Under the pieces are notes generated by a model that did no database searches, was not told the origin of the DNA, and saw only the letters and a list, made by a program, of their open reading frames with translations. This document shows, in pieces, positions 22,447-34,099 of a stretch of 64,000 nucleotides of DNA (position 1 is the first letter of the stretch; the number at the start of each line of letters is the position of its first letter). Both the position numbers and the translations under genes were made by a program. This DNA comes from Cristatella mucedo (taxonomy: Eukaryota > Bryozoa > Phylactolaemata > Cristatellidae). The stretch is from positions 8,104,001 to 8,168,000 of the forward strand of contig WPIO01000002.1 of assembly GCA_009760855.2 (NCBI GenBank). The letters run 5' to 3'.

Positions 22447-22527
22447 GGAGGCATGTAAACCATCGGCAGGTAAACCGTCGGCAGGTAAGCAATCGGCAGG
22501 TAAACCATCGGCAGGTAAACCGACAGA
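22447..22527 (+). repeat. 15-bp minisatellite, five copies
   Basis: Units of the type GGCAGGTAAACCATC repeated five times with one or two changes each. Read on the minus strand it would encode a repeating VYLPM-like pentapeptide, but there is no gene support. Confidence 0.85.
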
Positions 22528-22884
22528 GGGGAAACAAGCGTTCGAGGAAGTAGGAGAAAATGAAAAGAGGGATCAGAGTAGGGAGTAAAGAGAGTGAGTG
22601 GATGAGTGGTGTTTGCACATGGCGTCAGGACTAGTGGTTTTTGAACAAGTGTGTAGAGCATTAAAACAACCACATCTCGTTCTAGGCACTCTACCTATGC
22701 TGCAATGGGAGCGTATCAAATGCTTGGTGATGCCACCTACAGCGTCAGCACGTATACACGTAACACGAAGAACAATTTTCACGGATCCAGCAAGCCCTGC
22801 TAGGAACAGGTGTGGCTAGCTTTTTAAAGTGTCAATTGAGGGAATGCCATGGCGTCGGTGGCACTATAATAAAGATCTAAAACG

Positions 22885-25545
22885 CCCATCTGTCTATGGA
22901 TATCTAAACGCTTATTGCTTCGGGCTGCTGGGTCTCCCACGTCGGCGGCTGCCTTAGCTACGCCGGTGAATAGTAACCTGCATGTAAGTTATGATCGTCA
23001 GCAGCTGTTATCGCTTCGTCATCGTAGATCAAATGCATTCCCAGATAGTAATACTGTTGCTAAGACTCGTGAACTATGTATTAACAAAAGAAAAGCACAC
23101 CGTAGCCGCCGCGGTGGCCGGAACCGCCAGGTCAGACGCCGCTCGTTGCGCACGGGAACTTTGAGCTGAGTAACCGCTCGTTTGGTATTCCTAGCATTGT
23201 CTCGTATCGCTCAGCATGTTCCCCCACATGCGTCACTGTAAATCTCTCTAACTTAGTGGTCATCAGGCCTGTTGTAACTACATCGGCCAGACTTAACGCT
23301 TGCCTTTGGAATCCTCGCTCAATGTGCAATAAGCCTCTGGTAATAAGCGACCTTATTTCTAAAAATGGTATCGACCTGCTCGCCCTAACTGAAACTTGGC
23401 TATAATAGATAAACTGCCCGACAATAAAAGACGCAACCCCATCTGGTTTCTCGTTCTTTCACACCCCTAGATCGATCAAAACTGGAGTGGAGTTGCTATT
23501 ATCGTGCGCTCGAAATTCAACTTCAAGCCATTTGCAGTACCCTCGAAGCAGTCTTTTGAATCGTCTTGGTCTCATCCGAAAACAAGCTACGGATAGTGGC
23601 AGTAGTCTATCGTCCACCAGGTACCAAATCCCCCTTTATCTCAGATTTCTCCGATCTCATTTCGATTGTGTGTGCAAGAAATCGATCCTTCCTTGTTATG
23701 GATGATTTCAACGTTCACTTTGATAACTTATCTGACGTTTTCAGCACCGAATTTCTTGCATTGAATGACTCATTGCTTCTTGTGGCTCATGTCCATGGCC
23801 CTACTCACATCAAGAGTCACACACTCGACCAGATTTTCTCATACAACTGCACTTTGTCATCACCAATTATCACCAAATCCTGCTTATCTGACCATATGCA
23901 GATCTCATTCAATCTAAACTGTGTGTCCACCTCCTCCTCTAAAATAACCTGTGAATCGCGAAACCTCAAAACCCTTGACATCGATGCTGTCCGTGCGAGA
24001 TTATCTGCTTCACCTCTGCTGCTCAGTCCTCCCTCCGATCTGTCATCATTGGTAGATAGCTGCAACACGACACTAGCTGACACGCTCGACGAGTTTGTAC
24101 TTCTGACAAAGCGCACTGTGCGCCACCACTTACACGGCCTATGGTTTACCACAGACATTAAACTAGCCAGGTCTACTAAGCACAAGCTTGAAAAAGCTAA
24201 TACAAGATCAGGACTGGCTAGCTATCGACGTGAATATGAGGACTACTGTAGGTCGTACCAATCGATCCTAGCAAAGGCCAAGTTTAGCTTCTATAAAAAA
24301 AAGTGTTGAATCATAGATGCACAATCCAAAAATGCTGATGTCGACGATCAACCATCTCCTCAACCGCTCCCAGATTAGTTCCTTACCTGATGATCCTTGC
24401 GATGATCTAACCGATCGCTTCTCTCGATTCTTTGTGCAGAAGATAAACAAGATCAGGGAATCCATCCCTGGGATGACAACATCCCCACTAGAATGCTGTT
24501 CCCCGATTCCTGGCTGCACCTCAATGTCTACATTTAAGCAGGTCACCAGTGATCTAGTCCTGAAGTTCGTATCTCAATCAAAGAAGGCAACAAGTCCTCT
24601 GGACCCTATTCCCACTGTCCTGCTACTACGTTGCATTGATCTGCTGCTGCCATGCATAACTAACATCATTAATATGTCATTAGCCTCAAGTCATGTCCCA
24701 GCACCTTTCAAAAAAGCTGTAGTCAGGCTACTTCTCAAGAAAGCGACACTAGATCAAGAGAACTTAAGCAACTACCACACAGTCTCCCTTCTACCATTCC
24801 TATCAAAGACACTGGAACGGGTCATGGCTGATCAGCTGAACTCATATATTTAAACTTCCAACTTTGCTAGTAAGTTCCAGTCTGGCTGTAGAGCTAATCA
24901 CTCCTCAGAGTCAGCATTGCTTTGGGTATACAACGACCTACTTAGGAATGCAGACATGGGTAGAGTGTCTTTGCTTGTTTTGCTTGATCTTTCGGCAGCT
25001 CTTGATACCATTGATCACAAAGTTCTTCTAGAGCGCCTCTCATCTCGCCTGGGCATCACTGGCACTGCTCTGCAGTGGTTCAGGTCCTATCTCAGTGGGA
25101 GACTCCAGAGTATTGACGTGAATGGACAAAGATAATCTGAAGTACCTCTGAAATATGGAGTACCTCAGGGCTCCATGCTAGATCTGGTTCTTTTCACGTT
25201 TGTACTCTCCCTCTTGCTGATGTGATTGACAAGCACAATCTAGGCTTTCACTTCTATGCAGATGACACTCAGTTGTACCTTTGCTTTGATCCCTCCCAGC
25301 CTTCGAGCACCTCAAATTCATGTGCTTGTGCATGCTGACACTGTGCATGCTGCCACTAACCACACTTGCATGCTGACCCTGTGCATGTCACCCCTAACAA
25401 TGTTATTCATGTTGTTTATCAGGCATGACATTACTCACCATTCAGTCGCGTTTCCCTTTGCAGCAAATGTAAAGCACCTAGAAAGAGATTGAGTTCTCTG
25501 AGGGCGCTTTATGAAGTGCATTATTATAATCATTATTATCTGCCT
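22885..25545 (+). mobile_element. L2-clade LINE (family A), 5' end present, internally deleted
   Basis: Non-LTR retrotransposon. The first bases (TCTATGGATATCTAAA) match the start of the copy at 45903. Endonuclease domain: LNACLWNPRSMCNK, LLALTETWL (followed by a stop), YRPPGTKSPF, DDFNVH where GDFN is usual, and SDHMQISF. Reverse transcriptase: ENLSNYHTVSLLPFLSKTLE, LLDLSAALDTIDH, YGVPQGS, and the catalytic box FYADDTQLY at about 25255. At about 25318 the coding sequence jumps straight to the 3' UTR, so the C-terminal third is missing. The 3' tail has a stem-loop (AAAGAGATTGAGTTCTCTGA, GGGCGCTTTATGAAG) and an (ATT)n-like end. Several stops and frameshifts: a dead copy. Confidence 0.9.
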
Positions 25546-25780
25546 TACGTAGCGGACGTTGCACAAGTAAAGATAACAATAAGAATGCTAACGGGAAATT
25601 TGAAAGGAACACTGGAGAGTACAATCTCTTTTCAGGCACTTTACAGCTCGGTGCAAAAGAAGCCCAGAGCTAATGAAAGCAAGAAGCGAGCTTGGACAAG
25701 CTTGCTAGCAAAGGCGCACAGTAGGCCGCACGGGGCAGCCGGTTAGCAGGATGCCTAGTTAGTAATACGTTCTGAATAGT
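25546..25780. other. Spacer, no feature recognised
   Basis: Short unique-looking sequence between the L2 tail and an antisense LINE-like fragment. Confidence 0.4.
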
Positions 25781-25782
25781 GC

Positions 25783-26199
25783 TCAGGTAAGCGCGCACAG
25801 AACGCCGTAAGATGGAGGCTCCCAGGAAAAAAGGTGAAAGCTGATTCCACAGCCTCGTCTGCATAGCGGCAGACAAATAGCCTTGCCGGCTATCGCCACT
25901 ACCAGCAGTGGATAATACAGGATCTCCCGCTGCAGAACCAAGGCCCGCCACATAGGTCGTAAAAAGCGAGCACCTGGAGGAAGACCCAGGGGAGAGCGGA
26001 GCCGGTGCGTCGTCATCTGAGACTTTAGGGGTGCAAAGTCAATGCCGGACGCGACAGAAGCCGGAAGCCAACTCCAGACTTCCGGTAAGGACGATTTGAA
26101 CGTGCGAGGACCAACCGGCTCCAATTTAATGCGACGAGCAGCGAGACGACTGGACTCAGACGAGCGGGAGGAGCGAAGAGCACAATAGAGGAGCAGCAA
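25783..26199 (-). mobile_element. Antisense LINE-like C-terminal fragment
   Basis: 138 open codons on the minus strand containing VGPRTFKSSLPEVWSWLP and FAPLKSQMTTHRL. These resemble the GPRxFSxxxPxxWNSLP and FKxxLKTHLF blocks that end many non-LTR retrotransposon proteins. The family differs from the L2 copies here. The part at 25870-25930 also resembles the body of SINE B. Confidence 0.45.
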
Positions 26200-26239
26200 G
26201 ATTGGGTTGTTCGGTGCAATCGAGTGAGATTACCTGTTG

Positions 26240-26242
<3 letters not shown>

Positions 26243-26335
<93 letters not shown>

Positions 26336-26372
26336 GACAGAGAGAGAGAGACAGAGAGAGAGACAGAGAGAC

Positions 26373-26419
<47 letters not shown>

Positions 26420-26567
26420 GAGAGAGAGACAGAGAGACAGAGAGACAGAGAGAGACTGAGACAGAGACAGAGACAGAGAGACAGAGAGAGACAGAGAGAG
26501 ACAGAGAGAGACAGAGAGAGACAGAGACAGAGACAGAGACATAGATACAGATACAGACAGATAGACA

Positions 26568-26603
<36 letters not shown>

Positions 26604-26690
26604 TGCGAATACAGAGACAGAGAGAGACAGAGCAAGACACACATACACAGAAATAGAGATAGAGAGACAGAGACAGAGATAGAGACAGAG
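26243..26690 (+). repeat. Compound (GA)n/(GACA)n/(CA)n satellite
   Basis: About 450 bases: roughly 85 bases of pure GA, then GAGACA-type repeats, a short CA run at 26569-26600, and GATAGA repeats. All long open frames on both strands here are artefacts of the repeat. Confidence 0.95.
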
Positions 26691-26699
26691 TCATGAAGT

Positions 26700-27254
26700 C
26701 AATTCAACGTTCTACAGGAAGCCAGCGAAGCTCAGGGCGACGTGGTACGATGTGGCGGCTACGCCATATGATCGAACAGAGAGCAGGCCGGTGGATTGGC
26801 ACTTTGGCTTTGGTTTAGGTGACGCTCCTGTTACGGACATGGCACCGCCACTAAGTGCGACTGAATTTGTCGGAGTCTCTAGCACGCTGCCATTAATTTC
26901 GCTCAGTTACGGTCCGCGATTGCGGCTAAGTAGCCGTGCCCAGCGCTGCCGGCTCTACCCTCGCCCCGCCCCTCACTGCACCGAGACTCGGTTGACAGTG
27001 CTGCTGCAAACTCATAGAGAAAGAAAAAGTTGCCCGCCTGCGCAGAGCAACCGTCCGCTGCTTTGTCGCGAATGGCGCGCGACGCAGCAGCTGGGCACCA
27101 GGCGAGTCGGGCGAGTGACGCCACATCCACGCCTATTGCTCCGCCGCCTTGCTGGAGGTCCGGTCGTTGCGACGCGGAAAACGTGCATGCTGCGAGGCCA
27201 AATCAAACGAGCAACGGAGGAAAGGGATTGCGAATAATCGAGGAAACAAGAGAA

Positions 27255-27311
<57 letters not shown>

Positions 27312-28900
27312 AGCGGCGGAAGTAGTAGCATGATGGCACGGCAACGTTAGAACTCGGTAGCTGCTGCCGTAGGTTTCGCTTGTGCTCCGACTCGTCGTTT
27401 TGTTTTTTAAATATCGCGCGCTTCTCGGAAAATGGCTCAATAAAGTGAGAAAACCCGCAGCGTTGCTTTGCGTGGACGGGTAAGCCTGCCCCGCGGCCAA
27501 ACAGGCCGCGGCAGTGGGCGCGGGCCGGCATTGCTGAACTGCGAATGCAGTCTCGCGAAGGTGCCCGTGGGCGGTGACGTAAGCAGCGCGCAGGCGCGCA
27601 GGTGCCGCTCGCTCGGGCCGGCTAGCTCGCGCGCGGCGCTCGCCCGTGCTCGCACGCTGCGCGCGTTTCGTCCGCGGTCGAGTGTGCCGTGCCGCCGGCC
27701 TACCGCGGCACGGCCGGAGTGAGCCGTCGCAGTCTCGGTCGCCGCTCCGGGGAGGAATTGAGGCGAGGGCTTCGCGCGCGGCGGCAGGCAAAGAAAGTAT
27801 CTGTCTGTCTATCTATCGCGTGCCCTCGTCGTCATCGTCGGAAGTGCCGCGGTTTCCCGACGACCCTCGACGCTGCTTTTGGTAGCATCGTCGGTCCGCG
27901 CAAATAGATGTCGCTGTGCGAGCGCGCGCGGCTGGAGCTTCGAGAGCAAATTCGCTTCGATGCAAATTGCAGATACGAAACCTGCGCCTCTCGGCGCCCT
28001 CGCGCGAGGCTGGACTCGCAACGTTCGTCTGCTCGACGAAGTAAAGAGACTCGGACCGCCGCGCGATCCGGAATGCGTCGCGCGGCGACTAAGAGGCTCT
28101 CCGCTGAAGGCTGCCACGCGGCCACGCGGCGGCCGGCGCGCATTTCGCCCTTTCCGGAACGTTGAGGACCGGACCAGTCGCCAGCGACGACCTTACAGAA
28201 ACCTGGCTGGGCGACGGCCGCGAGCCCAGTCAGCAGATTCCTGTTCGCGGACAAAAGGTGACTCACCGCTGCCGGGTTACGCGGCGACGACGGCTGCGGC
28301 AGCGCATCTCCTTACCGGAAGCGGACTCGTTCGCCGCGTAGCGCGACATCGACTACAGCGCGACTGGCGGCAGTCCGATTACTCCGCCCCACCCTCGGCG
28401 CCTCGCGCGGAGGAGGCATGTAGACGCACGGTGGCGGGCGGGTGCGGAAGAGACCAACGAGCCCAGTCGAATCGATAGTTTCGCTTTCAACGTGCTCGGA
28501 AAAGCTGCCTGAGAGGCGAAAACTAAGGCGAAGGCGGTTACGTAAGCGTCGACTCAAGCCCGCCGAAGCGTCGAGAAGCCGCCGAGGCAGGCGGTGCTTC
28601 CGGCGACCTCGGGCTACTCCCACTCTGCAGTTTCCGCGATCGGGAACTACGGGCGTGGCTGCTGACGCGCGATTATGCGCCACGAGCAGCCGACTTTGAA
28701 CTGAGAGTCGCTCGTGAAATAGCCACGATCAGCTGCGACGGCTTCTGAGCTGCGCGATACATAGTTATGAACGGAAGGAGATTATTTCACGTCTCGCCGC
28801 CTGGCGACCGAGGGCGAGGTCATTAAGCTTTAAGGCGCAATCAGGCTTGCTTGGTCGTTAGGTTATTCCTGCGGTAGGAAAGCTTCAGGAAGTTAGTGGC
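26700..28900. other. GC-rich region without an identified gene
   Basis: CpG-rich sequence with many overlapping open frames on both strands (the largest is 259 codons, minus, 27012-27791, and runs through a GA repeat). None carries recognisable domains. It could be a CpG-island promoter or 5' exon region of a gene whose body I cannot identify. Composition falls sharply to AT-rich after about 28800. Confidence 0.4.
27249..27310 (+). repeat. (GA)n microsatellite
   Basis: About 60 bases of GA with one C interruption. Confidence 0.95.
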
Positions 28901-29334
28901 CATCAAAGTACTAATACGTCAATGCAGATTGCAGTTGGAGGCAAGCAGATCGGGTGCAAAGCGAGTCGGATGCTGAGTAAGGCTGAGTGGGTCAAAGGGC
29001 AGATAGAGCTGAGCGTCGTTGAGGCGTGGAAATGAAAGCCGAGCTGTTTTTTTGTCGATGCAATCAGCCTTATAAAGGGTAAAGTTTTCATAGTGAAAAG
29101 AGGTTGGCCCTAAGACTAAACCCGTGCATTGCTAATACTTTTCTAGCGTACTGCCTATCGCGAATGTGCTCGCCTGTGCTTCCTCAGCGGTCATTTATTT
29201 GTGGGCTTTTATAAGCGCTATTCCTAAGCTTATCATTGCAAAATACAGCGGTGTACGCCTGCTTAAGTACTGTTGACCTTTTCATTTATTTGATGAATGG
29301 TACGTAGTATTGTGTTCGTCGCCGCAGTGCTGGC

Positions 29335-29541
29335 TTAGACCGAACCCTGAAGCATCGCGTACTTTATCGAGTCTCCGAATGAGCACGTGGCCACGTATCT
29401 CTCACTGAGGTAGGACAACTCAGTTTCTCGAAAGTGGTGAATAAGCGCGCGATGAGGCGCCAGCGGGAGCTGCCGCCGGTCAATTGTGTCAAATGCTTCG
29501 GAGAGATCTGGGAGAACTAGCAGAAAGGTCATTATCAGCAT
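29335..29541 (-). mobile_element. LINE reverse transcriptase fragment
   Basis: The minus strand encodes LLVLPDLSEAFDTIDRRQL and YLSERYVATCSFGDSI, recognisable as the reverse transcriptase block LLDLSxAFDTIDHxxL...YLSxR of L2/CR1-type elements. The sequence differs from the L2 family A copies, so it is probably another family. The fragment is short and isolated. Confidence 0.75.
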
Positions 29542-29945
29542 TGATCAGAAAGGTTCCTGTAAACCCGCAGCTGAACATTTGGTGAATTCTAAATTCAGAT
29601 GAAGGTTTCTAGAAAGATCTGCTGTACTGACGTAATCGCATAGCTGGTTGCCCAGCACTCTAGACAAGGGTGAGTAAATACCCCACGGGAGGATTTGCTA
29701 AGACAGGCGAAGCTACTCGTCATATTTCGGCATTCTTTCTCGAGGATCGTGACAAACGCTGGAGGCCTCACTTGACCCGCGAAAACGGAAAAACATCCCT
29801 GAAAGATGCGACGGGAAATTGCTACTCGAAATTGTGCTTTGCAATTGCTAGTCACTGCGGCTGACAAACATTAGGAGCAATATTTATTCATTGTTAATAC
29901 AGTTTTACTGTGCTCTTTCGCTGTATGTTAGAAAATAAATTAACT

Positions 29946-30032
29946 ATGAAGTTTCATTGCCCTTGAGCTGGTTGTAACTCACCGACCACTCAAGATGCTA
30001 CTAATAAATTAATAAATATTTATTATATCGGT

Positions 30033-30075
<43 letters not shown>

Positions 30076-30259
30076 ACATATATATGTATATGTATATATG
30101 TGTATATCTTTCATAGTCTTCTGCTAGAAGGATTCATGATGGTATAATATACATTTATATATAACCGATATAATATATATATAAATATATATATTTATTT
30201 AGTCGCAGTTTCTTGAGTGGTCGGTGAGTAGAACCAGCTTATGGGCAATCAAACTTCAT
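29946..30259. repeat. Long inverted repeat with TA-rich core
   Basis: Left arm 29946-30032 and right arm 30164-30259 are near-perfect inverted copies (ATGAAGTTT, ATTGCCC, AGCTGGTT, ACTCACCGACCACTCAAGA, ATTATATCGGT in both). The 130-base loop starts with CACACA and continues as TATATG repeats. It resembles a foldback or MITE-type element that has trapped or grown a microsatellite. Confidence 0.75.
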
Positions 30260-30274
30260 TGCTCATTGTCCTTT

Positions 30275-30307
30275 CACGATGGTATACTATATATTATACC
30301 ATTGTGA
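30275..30307. repeat. Short palindrome beside the inverted repeat
   Basis: CACGATGGTATA, a 7-base spacer, then TTATACCATTGTG: an imperfect hairpin. A related half (TCATGATGGTATAATATA) occurs at 30133-30150 inside the loop of the larger inverted repeat. Confidence 0.5.
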
Positions 30308-30309
30308 AC

Positions 30310-33300
30310 CCTTTGTAGCGAGAGACTAGGAAGAATAGACCTGCTATCGCTCAGCCAGACAGTCCTCTATCCATCGGCAAGTTGGCACACGGCTCTGAGC
30401 TCGCGAAGATAAGCGGATCGTTTTCAGAAGGGAGCAGCAAATCAGAGAGCGCGAATGTCGTTATTGATCCAGATGCAAATTCCTTAGGCGGAACTGAGCA
30501 GAGAAATCCCGACTGCAAAATCAGCCAAAAAGACCTCAGCGGCTTTCATCAGAAATCTCGGTCTCGCCAAGTCCAGTGAAACAATTTCGAGGTCTACGCT
30601 GAAGGTCAATGTGAGCATTTAGGATAGAAGCATGCGAGAAGCAGAGCAGAAGAAGACTGAAGAAGACGAGCAGGAGGAGGAGGAGGAGGAGGAGCTTTCT
30701 GCATGGCTCCATTCTCTCCTGCTTCTTCACCGTTAAGATTTTTGTACCGCGTCTTTTACTACCGTACTTTTAAACGCGACCAGTCTTTCAAAGACAAAAG
30801 GAATCTCTTATGACCAGACCGAGTGGCACGTAGTTATTGGCAACTCTTTTAGGAGTTTCGTAGCCATGCTGCTCCAAAGTGGGAGAGGGCACCATCTCTC
30901 CTTCTGGCTCACGCTGCGCAATTCTAAAATGATTACAACAGCACTAAGAGCTTGGTGGACGCCTTGGGGTGCGATGATTTCGGCTGAGCGGCTATTGAAT
31001 ACTTCAAATTGACGGTATTCCTGATGGGTCTCCAAGGTGCTCAGTTTCCCTGGTGTATTTGGGACAGCAGGAAAGCAGTGCGCATGACTAAAGGCGAGAC
31101 TGGGCATGGCTGACCGAGTTATACCCGGGTAGCAACAAAGCTAACTAGGAACCACTGCTGGACATAGGAAAATTCTGAAGCCACCATTGCGCATCGAATT
31201 TGGCGATGTGAAGCACTTTTTCGCTACTCCCAGCGAGAAGTCATCGGCCTTATAAACTTGCGATACTTCTTCCCTCAAACGTCTCATGCAAAGGACGAAT
31301 TCGACGTCTTTAAAAGACCGAAGATTAAGAAAATCGTTAAGCGCTCTGAATTCCTCAACAAGAACCCCCCCCCCCCCCCGGTTAAAAGAAAGGTGCTTGG
31401 AAAAGCTTCGGCTTCGGAGTGAGCGGGGCTGCTGAGGCTTCCGTAGCAATTACAGGCTGGAAACTTGGCAGAGAGCGGGTTAAGAATGAGGTGAAAAGCT
31501 ACGGGGCAGAGTGGCAAACTGCAAGATGGCCTTTCAGCCGGTTTATCCTTGATGTTCATCTTGAAAAACTCAGGGAGAGCGGCGAGGCTTACAAGAATGA
31601 ACAAGGCAAGCGCATCTACCATCACGTGTACTGACTGGCCTTAGAACGCCTCTGCCCAGGAGACAATAACGATATTGATTTGGTATCGTATTAATACGGA
31701 ACAGCTATAACGATAAACGTGATAATTGACTAAATTTTGGAGCCTATTCTTGAAACAAACTGAAAGTCTAACGGTAAATCTTTAACTACTGCTCAAAGAA
31801 TTGGCGATTGTTTTTATTGTAGTTTTATTATAATGCACGCTAATTTATTTAAATTTATTTTCTATTTGAAATTTTAATTAGTTTATTTTTTGTCTGGCTA
31901 ACGAGTAGTGAACAAAAACCAAAAGTTTGTTTGTCTTCTCGTTTGTATTTAGAAATTTAAATTTATCACGGTCGTGGTTACAAAAATGTTTTGCAGGAAA
32001 TAATTGCTGGCGGCCCTTTTCTTTACCTTAGAGGTATAAGCAATTAGTTAATAGCGCTAGCTACCAAGGAAAAATGCGCTGCGTAGTTTTATTTTGTTGC
32101 ATACGATTTTCTATCGATTTTCTTTGTTCGGTAATGAGCTTCAGTATTTGATAGCGAACGCACTGGAGAAACAATCTCAGTATTTGAGGTTTTTCGAGTC
32201 ACAACTAAACGACTTGAGTCAGAAGAGAGGGTGGCACAATGCCCAGTCCGTAGCCCGAATTAAATGAATTAAGGGATATACTTTTGAGTGACAGTATTTC
32301 GAATTCAAATTCGGCGCTGGATGTAATGCCAGTGCAGGTCAACAAGAAAAGGTACAGTATGGCAATTTGCAAAGGCAAGCCTGGCAGGCGAGTCGTGTGC
32401 TAACTGCAAGCGTATTACTTTCGAGCACGTAGACCTACGAGTGATGAGTTATAAAAGTCTAGACGGGGGATGACAAAATGCATGGATTGTTTTGGCTGCA
32501 CTTATTCTCTCCAAGGAGATCGGAGTTTAGGAAATTTTACATAGTTCAAAGTTGGCAGACTTGGCAAGGGAGCTGATGCGATAACCTAGTGAAAGGTCAC
32601 GTCGTAACAGGAAGGAGACCCAGATTCGGAGCAAGAGAAATGCTACCCGAGTTCAGCTTGAGCATTATGCCAATCGCTGAAACATCCACGTAATACAGGA
32701 AAGGCCGCATCCCGCATAGAAGCCGGAATGTCTAGAGCTGGCCCGCATCACCAATGATCATTGAAGTCATTTAAGAAGCAAGCGGATTTCCCTTTTATTT
32801 GATAAGCTTTCATAAGGAAATTTATTTACAGAAAGTGCGTAAGATGTGTGCCGAGCTCATTTGCTTACGGAGATAAGTGTTTACAGACTGCCGAAGCTTC
32901 TTTATCTACTCACCAGGACCATTCTAGTTTGATCGGACTCAACATGAATTCAGTGTAGCCATTCAAATGTGTCCACGGTCATTTTTCATTTAAATAAAAC
33001 TATTAGAAATGCTACTCCCGCCAGCGTTACTATCGTTAAACAATGCTAAAAAAATTACCATATCACAGTTGAACCAATCCGCAACAGTCCCAAGGGCAGA
33101 AAGAAAATTATCACGCGTCAGAGCGGGACGCCAGTGACACATTTGAACAAGATGATAAGGCATTCATTGGTGTAAGTCCATCTACGTGATTTTTTCGGAA
33201 GTAGTCTGAAGCTTCATCAAAAAGGTGCCGCGCTCAATTCGTTATGAGCGTGCTTTCTTACCAATCGTGCTCATCACCTCATGGCTCCCATAGAGACCCG

Positions 33301-33590
33301 AGTCTTGTCTCCATTTGAAACCTTGCCGATCTTTGCCAAATGTCCGGACGTGTCATTTATTTTCTTTTGAGGATATTCTTGCCTTCATTTTGGCAGATTA
33401 ATCATCCAGATCTTTGAAGCTGTCTTGTTGATGCAATTCCAAACCTCCAGAGCTGCGATACGTCAATGACAATAGTCCCACAATCTTGTCAGCCTGAGAG
33501 TACACAGGCCAAGAACGTCCATCGCAGCGGACAACAAAACACGAGTTTTTTTATAACTACAGATAAAGGGAGGATTGATCTTCCTGAATA
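30310..33590. other. AT-rich gene-poor stretch
   Basis: No gene, RNA or known repeat family recognised. Contains a GGA run (30675-30692) and a C13 tract (31367-31379). Short open frames (for example plus 30382-30579 and minus 31141-31449) have no homology and are not called. Confidence 0.4.
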
Positions 33591-33592
33591 TT

Positions 33593-33748
33593 AGAAATTT
33601 TTTAATGATGGCTTCATTCCACAAAACGTGAAGCGGATCTCTAGGTTGTGTGATCTTCCGCAGAATTTGTTACTCAGCTAATTAAAGTCGCAGTGTTGCT
33701 GTAAAAAATTATGGTCGTACTTATCGATACAACTAATAAGTGCAAAGT
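33593..33748 (+). repeat. Unclassified repeat, copy 1
   Basis: About 155 bases that recur at 36677-36832 in the same orientation with few differences (shared words GGTTGTGTGATCTTCCGCAG, TTACTCAGCTAATTAAAGTC, GATACAACTAATAAGTGCAA). No coding content. The match begins and ends abruptly, as an inserted repeat would. Confidence 0.75.
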
Positions 33749-34099
33749 TCCAACTGAGGCAGATTGTTCATATTGACACAAAGAAATAATATTTGCCTGC
33801 CGCAATCTTATCGCTGGCAGATAGGCGCCTGATTCAAAATACTTACATTTTTTTCGTCTGATCTCTGGTAAATTAACCTGCACTCATTCATCAGCAAGCA
33901 GGATTCCCACCGACTTCGAAGCCTCGTCTCTCACACTAATGCAAATTCACTTACTCGCTCGAGCTTCGCTCACTGAAATAATTTCTTCTCAAGCTTCACG
34001 TTAAATTAAAAATCTTCCTACTCTCGCCGCTTAGCTGGGCCTGCAATCAGTTTTTATTCTCGAAAAGCATCTTAATTTTAAATTTCTCGGCAAACCTAG

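Noticed and set aside
23402-25135. An active LINE protein
   Set aside because: Stops at the end of LLALTETWL and elsewhere, a changed endonuclease motif and the internal deletion make it a dead copy.
26025-26694. Overlapping frames of 106-207 codons on both strands
   Set aside because: Pure products of the GA/GACA/CA satellite (repeating Ser-Leu or Arg-Glu).
27012-28683. Several long GC-rich frames, up to 259 codons
   Set aside because: Overlap on both strands, run through a GA repeat, Arg/Ala/Pro-rich, no domains.
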